Shown: one piece after another, positions 28,401 to 37,400 of the stretch
Layout: every line of letters starts with the position of its first letter
How positions within the stretch are numbered: position 1 is the stretch's first letter
Assembly: GCF_947387555.1 (NCBI RefSeq)
Contig: NZ_CANDNZ010000010.1
Location: 166,429-230,428 of the forward strand
DNA length: 64,000 nucleotides
DNA from: Thalassomonas sp. RHCl1
GTDB lineage: Bacteria > Pseudomonadota > Gammaproteobacteria > Enterobacterales > Alteromonadaceae
Reading direction: 5' to 3'
Notes under the pieces: model-generated
Databases searched by the model: none
What the model was told of the DNA's origin: nothing
The model's input: only the letters and a program-made list of their open reading frames with translations
Position numbers and translations under genes: made by a program

Positions 28401-31400
28401 GCCGGACTCGCTTAACGGCTCACTGAAACATTGATGCTGCCAGGCACTGTAATCCTGGTACTGGTAATCAAGCGGGGTCAGCTCAGGTATTTCCTCCCGG
28501 CTATAAGCCAGGTAAAGGCGGTTAAACTCCTTGATCAATAATGCAACGGACCAGCCGTCGGCAATGATATGATGCAACTTGGCCAGCAAAATAAATTCAC
28601 CATTGCTCAGCGCCAACAGCTGCAATTTAAATAAAGGTGGTTTGGCCAGGTCAAAGCTTGCCGTGGCATGGGCTTGCATCGCTGCCGTTAACTCCTGCTC
28701 GTCTACGGGGACCACCTCAATTTCCAGTGCCAATTCATCCATGGCACAGAGTTTTTGCACTGCTTCACCGCGATGATTGATCACAAAAGCACTTCGAAAG
28801 ACATCATGTCTTGCCACCAGCGCCCGGTAGGTTTGCTTAAGGGCTGCCTGATTGACCTCGCCGCCAAGCTTAATGGCTGCCGGCATGTTATAGGCACTGT
28901 TTGCCCCGGTCATTTGCTCCGCCAACCAGAAGCCTTGCTGGGCAAACGAGAGTCGATATTCCTGCCCCTGCGGCGCTTTGACTAATTTAGGCAATAAACT
29001 TGTCTTTGATGTTTCAAGCGACCGGGCCAGCAGGCGTATAGTTTGCTGTTTAAAGATAACCGCCAGGTTGATCTCGACATCAAATTCATAGCGTATTTTC
29101 GCCGACAATTGCGTCGCCAGCAGGGAATGTCCGCCTAAATCAAAGAAGTTATCGGTAACACCGACACGTTCAAGCCCCAGCAGTTCCTGCCAGATGGCAG
29201 CTAAACGCACTTCCTTGTCATTATTCGGCGCCACATAAGTCTCCTGCCCTAAGCTCATATCCGCCTCAGGCAAGGCTTTTTTATCCACTTTACCGTTGGC
29301 GGTCAGCGGCAGGGCCTCGAGTAAGACAAAGGCGGCCGGCACCATATATTCCGGCAACTTCTGGCTTAAGTTTTGTCGCAGCGCTTCGATAAACTCCCGG
29401 CGCTGCTCGTTATTTTCCTCTTGCACCAGCACCTGGGTCTGATCCGAAACCAAATAAGCGATCAGGCGTTTATTGCCGTTATCATCCTCTTTGGCCAGGA
29501 CAATCACATCCTTGACCTGAGCCTGGGCTTTTAAAGCATGCTCGATTTCACCCAGCTCAATACGGAAGCCACGGATCTTGACCTGGTGGTCGATACGGCC
29601 TAAAAATGCCAGGTTACCGTCGGCTAAACGGCGCACCAGGTCGCCACTTTTATATAAACGTAACGGTGTTTCCCCTTTATCCCCGGTTTTGAGACTGACG
29701 AAAGCCTGTTCGGTCAACTCAGCCTGGTTTAAATATCCCCGGGCCAGGCCTTCACCAGCGATATAAAGCTCGCCGGCAACTCCGTCGGGCACAGGGGCCA
29801 GATATTGATCTAATACCAGCAAACGGCTGTCCTGACTTGCCCGGCCAATGGGGATCATACTGGTATTCGGAGCTAGGGTGCTGACATCCGCGTAACTGGC
29901 GATCACTGTGGTTTCAGTGGGACCATAAGTGTTTAACAAACGGATATTGTCACCTGATGCTTGCTGCCAGCGCCCTAAATGCCGGGCAGAGATGGCTTCT
30001 CCCCCGACGATAACCAGTTCCAAGGCGGTTGTTTTTAACGACTCTGCCAACTGGTCATCAAGACATAACTGATGCCAGTAGGCCGTGGGTAACGTCGCTA
30101 TCGTCACCCTGTGCTTATCCAGCCTTTGCCAGAATTCGGCCACCGAAGGCACATCGGCTGACGGCGGCAGCACCAGGGTATTGCCATGTAACAGGGACAA
30201 ACTCAGCTCTTCCACCAGGATATCGAAGGAGATGGAAGAAAATTGCAGTACCTTTTCCTGCGCTTTGAGGCCGTAATCCCGGGAAACCGAGCGGCTATAG
30301 GCCTGCCAGTTGTCATGGCTGATCATCACCCCTTTGGGCAGCCCGGTAGAGCCGGAGGTATAAATAACATAAGCCAGGTGCTCCGGGGCAACGCCGGTTG
30401 CTAACACCGGAATATCTTCATCGCAATAATGTTCCAGTCCGGTTAAAAAGCCCTCCTCATCCAGGCATAACGCCTGGGCCTGGGTGACAGGGGTTTGCAG
30501 ATAACTATGCGTCAGCACGGTTTCCAGCGCGGCATCGCTGAGCATATGGCTCAGGCGCGCCTCGGGATAGGCGGGATCCAGCGGCACATAAGCGCCCCCG
30601 GCTTTAAGTATCGCCAATATGCCTACCACCATGTCTACCGATGGTTCGATGCAGATCCCCACCAGGGTGTCGGGTTTCACCTGCCTGTTTTCCATCAGGT
30701 AACGGGCCAGGCGGTTTGCCCGGATGTTAAGCGCTTGATAGCTTATACGCTGATCCGCCAGCTCCAGGGCTATAGCCTGCGGTGATTTTTCAACCCGGTG
30801 CTGGAAGATTTCGTGGACACAAAGCGCCTCACGACTTTCAGGTGCCTGACGAGCAGCCAGCAATGCCTGTTCGGCTTCGTCTTCACTGAGCAGAGGTAAT
30901 TTAAAGACATTGGTTTGCGGCCTTGCCAGGATAGCATCTACCAAGTGCTGGAAGTGCTCTGCCATACGGGCAATGCTCGCCTGTTGAAACAGATCTGTAT
31001 TGTACTCCCATGCCAGTGCCAGCCCCTGTGGCTTTTCACTGACTGTCAGGGTGAGATCATATTTGGCAATATCACGGGCTCCCGGACGCATATTCAGCTC
31101 AAGTCCGGGTAACACCAGCTCCTGCTCTTCATTGTTTTGCAATACCAGCATCACCTGGAACAAGGGGTTGTGTTGCAAACTACGCTCGGGTTGCAGCCGC
31201 TCTACCAGCTGTTCGAACGGCACTTGCTGGTGGGCATAGGCGTCCAGCAGGTTTTGTTTACTTTGCTCAAGCAAGTCGCTAAAACCCGGCTGCTGCGACA
31301 AGTCACAACGCAGCACTAAGGTATTAACAAAGAAGCCAATAAGATCGGCAATCTCCGCCTGCTCCCGGTTTGCCACCGGTGAACCCATTACTATGTCGGT

Positions 31401-34400
31401 TTCATTACTGTAGCGCGCCAGCAATAAAGAAAAAGCGGCATGCAGACCCATAAACAAGGTAGCTCCCTGCTCCTGACACAAGGCTTTTAATCCACTCAGG
31501 GTTTCCCGGCTCAGGATCGTGTCCAGGGTTTTCCCGTTAAAGGTCTGCATCTCGCCCCGGGGATAATCCAATGGCAAGCCATGTACGACCGGCAGATCCA
31601 CCAGCTGCTGTTCCCAATACAGGAGTTGCTGCTCCAGCACGTCTCCCTGCAGGTATTGGCGTTGCCAGTGGGCATAATCCGTATATTGCAGTGTTAGCAT
31701 CGGCAGCGGATTATCCTCTCCCTGGCGATAGGCACTATATAAGGCGCTCAATTCCTTGATCAATACCGACATCGACCAGCCGTCGGAAGCAATATGATGC
31801 ATAGTAACCACAAGCATATGTTGCTGCGATGACAAAGACACTAACTGGACCCTGAGCATAAAGTCCCGCTGCAAATCAAAGACCTTAGTCGCGGCAAGCG
31901 TAATTTCCTGCTCCAGCAAGCGGCTTTGTTCCGGCTCATCCAGTGAAGATAAATCCACGCGGCTCAAGCTAAAACCTGCTACCGGGCGGATCTGCTGCAC
32001 CACCTGGTCGTGCTCATCGCGTGTGATGCAGGTGCGCAGGCTTTGATGACGCTCGACAATAGTGGCAAAAGCCTGTTCCAGCGCCTTGATATCCAGGGAG
32101 CCAGACAAATCCAGGGTGCCGGACATATTATAGTGGGCGCTGCCGCCGTCCATCGCATCAATAAACCACAAACGCTGCTGAGCAAAGGAAAGCACAAAGC
32201 GGTTATCCGGTGAGGTCACCGGGGTAATTTGTAACCCCCTTCCCTGCTCAGCCGAGTCGGCAATCACTTGTGCCAACTGCGCCAGGCGGGTATTTTCAAA
32301 AATATCCCGGATGGCTAATTCGGCGCCAAAGCTTTGCTTGATTTCTGCCACCAGGCGCAGGGAAAGCAGGGAATGTCCCCCCAGTTCGAAAAAGTTAGCA
32401 TTAGTACCTATCTCTTCAGCGGCCACCTGCAGTAATTGCCCCCAAATCTTGGCCAGCTTGATTTCGATCGGGTTAACCGGGGCAATAAAGTCTTGCGCCA
32501 GTTGGCTTTTATCCGGCTCGGGCAAGGCTTTTTTATCGACTTTGCCATTAGTGGTTAATGGAAATTCATCAAGCACAACAAAAAAGGACGGCAGCATATA
32601 TTCAGGCAACAGGCCAGATAGCTCTTGTCGCAACTGTTTTATCACCTCATCCTGGGGCAAGACACCGGCACTTTCATTAAGCACTACATAAGCAACTAAG
32701 CTCTTTTGCTCTTGCCCATGTACACAAACTAACGCCGATTGCAGCGGCTCCAGATTAAGCAGCTGCTGCTCAATTTCCCCGAGCTCGATCCTGAAACCGC
32801 GAATTTTCACCTGGTCATCAATACGTCCCAGGTATTCCATTTCCATATTGCCAAGGAAGCGGGCCAAGTCGCCGGTACGGTATAAACGCTCATCCCGGTT
32901 ATAGGGGTTGATAATAAAACGCTCTTGCGTCAGCTCGTCCCGGTTCAGATAGCCGCGGCTGACACCGTCTCCACCGACAAAAATTTCACCACAGGCGCCC
33001 ACAGGCACAGGCCTTAACGCTTCATCGAGCAGATACAGGGATAGATCCGCAATCGGCCGGCCAATCAGGCTGCCCTGGTTTTCCTCGATATCGGATGCCA
33101 GGATACGCCGGTAGGTGACATGCACCGTGGTTTCCGTAATGCCATACATGTTGATCAGCTCAGGAGCACTGTCCCCGTGGCGCGCCACCCAGGGCTTGAG
33201 GCTGTTTAAATTGAGCGCTTCCCCGCCAAAAATCACCGAGCGCAGCGATAACTCACCGCCGACCTCTTCATCCACCAGGCTCAGCTGGCTAAAAGCCGAG
33301 GGGGTCTGGTTTAATACTGTGACTTTTTCCGCTATCAGCAACTGATAAAGCTCGTCATAGGCACGGGAGACCCGCTGTGGAATAACCACCAGGCGGCCGC
33401 CGTGAAGCAGGGCTCCCCAAATTTCCCATACGGAAAAATCAAAAGCATAGGAATGGCACATGCTCCAGACGTCATCGTCATTAAAATGAAAATGCTGCTC
33501 GCTGGCTTTAAATAAACGTATCACCTGCCTGTGTTCCACCAACACACCTTTGGGGCGGCCGGTTGAGCCTGAGGTATAGATGACATACGCCAGGTTTTCT
33601 CCATTTTGCTCTGCAAGCTCGGGCAGGTTATCTGTGGGGTAAGTCCGGAGCTTAACCTGCAAACCGGTTTCATCCAGGTTGATCCGGGATAAATTATCGC
33701 AGGCTAACCCTTGCCCTGAGTCCGTCAGCAAGTAGTTGATGCCGCTATCTTCAATGATATAGTCGAGGCGTTCGCGCGGATTGGAAGGATCTAACGGCAC
33801 ATAGGCACCGCCGGCTTTTAAAATCGCCAATATCGCCACCAGCATTTGCGCCGAGCGATCAAGACAGATCCCCACTAAAGTTTCCGTCTCTACCCCTACA
33901 TCGCGCAGATACCGGGCCAGCTGATTAGCTTGCCGGTTCAAGATTTCATAATCGAGCTGCTGTTGCTCATAGCTCAAGGCGGTATTATCAGCAAAAAGTG
34001 TTGCTTGCTGCTCAAAAATCCGGTGCAGGCAGGTATTTGCCGCAAAACTTTCCTGCCTGCTGTTTAATTCCCGGGTCAGGTTACGGGTTTCCTGCGCCGA
34101 TAACAGCGCCAGCGCGCCCAACGGTTTATCCGCCATGGCAGGCATTGCCATTAAGATCTCTTGATAGTGTCTCAATAACTGCTGCGCCATCGCCGGACCA
34201 AAAGCTTGTTTAAGATAGGTCAGCTTCAGCGTCAATGCTTGCTCCAGCTGGGCCACTAAGGTCAGCTGATAATTGCTGCTTTCAAAGCTTTGTGCGCTGC
34301 TTAAGGTAATATCCTTTTTACCCGAAACATGTTCTGACAATGCAGCCACCGGATAGTTTTCAAACACGAATAAGCTGTTAAACAAAGGTGTGCCGGGTGC

Positions 34401-37400
34401 AAAACCGGAGGCTTGCTGGATCTCAGTCAGGGGCAGGAAGCTATGGCTTTCCCTTTGGTGTTGTCCCTGGTGTATGTCTTTTAACCAGGCTTGAAGATCC
34501 TGCTCCTTATCCAGGTCGATCCTGACCGGAATGGTATTGATAAACAAACCTATCATCTTATCAACATCGTTTATCTGCGCCGGACGGCCGGAAACCGTAG
34601 TACCGAATACCACGGATTTTTCTCTGCTATAAGCCGATAACAGGTAGGCCCAGGCCCCCTGCAGCACTATGCTTAGCGTCACCTTGTTTGAGCGGGCAAA
34701 TTCGCTTAATTGTCCGGTCTGCTCCCGGGTCAGGCTCAACGACAATTCATCACAGCCGGGGGAATTACCGGCATCGCGTGCGCTAGGCAAAGGCGTCGGC
34801 CCTTCCAATGCGGCAAGCTCTTGCTGCCAAAAGGCTTGTGCCCCGATGCTGTCTTGTTGCAACAACCAGACGATATAATCGCGATAAGGACGGGAATTAG
34901 AGGCAACCAACGCCTCGCCCCGGCACAGGCGCTGATAACTGGCCATCACTTCGGAAAATATCAGGGGATTACACCAGCCATCGGTTAAGGCATGATGGCT
35001 GCTCCACAAGACCTGATAGGTCTGTTTGCCTAAATACCAGATACTGATGCGCATCAAAGGCGCCCGGGTTTTATCAAAACCCTGTTGTTTATCTTCTTGT
35101 ATAAAGCGGGCGATCACCGCCTGCTGCTCAGCTTCATCCAGGTGGGAAAGATCCTGCTCGAACCAGGGCAAATCGGCATGTGTCAGCACCAGCTGCTGCA
35201 TGCCCAAATCCTGCCCGACAAAAATGGTACGAAAAACCGCATGATCATCGATTAACTGCTGCCAGGCCTGACGGAAATAGACCAATTCAATAGAGCCGTT
35301 TAAGGTCAGCAGTTTTTGGGTGGCATAAGCGCTTTTGTCCTGTTCGCTATGGAAGATCAGCCCTTGCTGCATCGCCGTTGCCGGGTATAAGTCCTGGATC
35401 GGATAGCTTGACTGCCAGCTGTCCAGCTGCCCGGTGGTGACATTCGCCAGCGGGAAATCCGATAAAGTGCGCCAGCCGCTATCATCAGATAAACAATGGG
35501 CGACCAGGCACGATAATTCCTCGCTGTATATTTGCACCAGCTGCGCCATGGCATCGCCGTCGTAGTGCTGGTTGTCAAAAGTTAAATCAAAATGCAGGCA
35601 GGCATTGTTCACCATGGCATTAAGGGTCAGGTTATGATGCGGCCGCCGTTTCGGACTGATGGAACGCCCTTTGTTTTCGTTGAGCAAAGAGAATTTATGG
35701 CCACAGTTCACCACCTGATCAAATTGCCCCAGGTAATTAAACACCAGCTCAGGTCTGGGCTGTTTAGCCAGTTCACTGTCCTGCACCAGGTATTTAAGTA
35801 CGCCAAAACCCAGGCCGTGATGAGGCACCCGGCGATAAGTTTCTTTTACCCGGGTGATCACAGTACGCCAGTCCAGGGTATCGGTAGCAAGTTTCAACGG
35901 ATACAAGGAAGTAAACCAGCCCATGGTCTGGCTAAGATCTAAACCGGTATCTTGGATTTCCCGGCCGTGGCCTTCCAGATCTAAGGTCAGGGAGAGTTGC
36001 TCGGACCACTGGCAATGGGCTTTTAACAACGCCGCCAGCAATAATTCATTCACCTGGGTACGATAGGCCTGACCGGCATGATGTAATAAATGCTCCGTCA
36101 GCTGTTCATCCAACGAAAAGTTCAAAGTGGTGAAATTCACTTCTTTTTCCACCTGGGGTGGCTTAACAGGCAGATCGGCTCCCTGGTTCAGCCAGTATTC
36201 CCGCTCATCTAACAACTGCTCGCTTTTTGCATAAGCTTGCAGGAACTCACCCCATTCTTTAAACGAAGAGGTTTTTGCCGCTAACGCCGGCGCCTGGTTT
36301 TGCTCAAGCTGGGCACTGATCCGTTCAAGATCTTCAAGTATCACCCGCCAGGAGACACCATCAACGATCAGGTGATGGCACACCAGCAATAGCCGGGTTT
36401 CTCCGCTGTGATTGATAAAGTAAGCCGCTTTAAATAAACCCCCGGCTTCCAGCGACAAGCTTGCCTGTATCCTGTCGGCAACTTCCCCTAAAGCAGAGAA
36501 GTCCTCTTCGGCTAAAGTAATGACTTCCACGCTCTGCTCAAGCATGTCCCGGGTAAAGTCATGGTGGCTTGCCTGCCATTGTCCTTGTTTTGCGCTAAAT
36601 GCCAGGCGCAGGGCATCATGGCGCTGATACAAATGTTCGATAAAAATCTTGGCATGTTTCGGGGTGAAAGTAGCCGGGATCGCCAGTAACACCGACTGGT
36701 TGTAATGGTGCAGCTGGGTTTCATCACCAAAGAATAAGTGTTGAATTGGCAATAAAGGCAAGTCCCCTTCAACAGGTCCCTGCTCCGCCACCGTCTCTTT
36801 ATCCGCCAGTGGCGTCAGCAATAAGGCAAGGTCTTTTATTCTCGGGGCATCCAGGATGTCTTTTCCGGTTAGGGTCCAGCCTGCCTGCCGCATCCTAGAT
36901 ACCAGCTGAATGGAAATAATGGAGTCGCCGCCCAAGGCAAAAAAGTTTGCCCCTGTGCTTAATTCCTGCTCCGGCACAGACAATAACTCGGCGCATACCT
37001 GCACCAGGCAAGTTTCCGCTTCTCCTTGCGGCGCAAGATAATCGTCGCTAATTTGGTTGTCGAGTTTCGGCAGGGCTTTACGGTCAATTTTTCCGTTCAC
37101 CATCAGCGGAAATCGCTCAAGCACCATCAGCTGTTCCGGTACCATATGGGCCGGCAGGAATTTCGCCAGCTCAAGGCGTAACTCCTTAAGCTTGATATCC
37201 GAGCCGGCAGCTGATGACATAGTGACAAAAGCCACCAGGTGCCGGGCGCCGAAATCGTCCTGCTGCAACTGCACCACAGCCGCTTCGATAGTCTTAAGCC
37301 GGGTTAACCTGGCTTCAATTTCTCCAAGCTCAACCCGGTAACCACGGATTTTCACTTGATCGTCATTGCGGCCGATAAACTCAATTTCGCCGTTGCTCAG

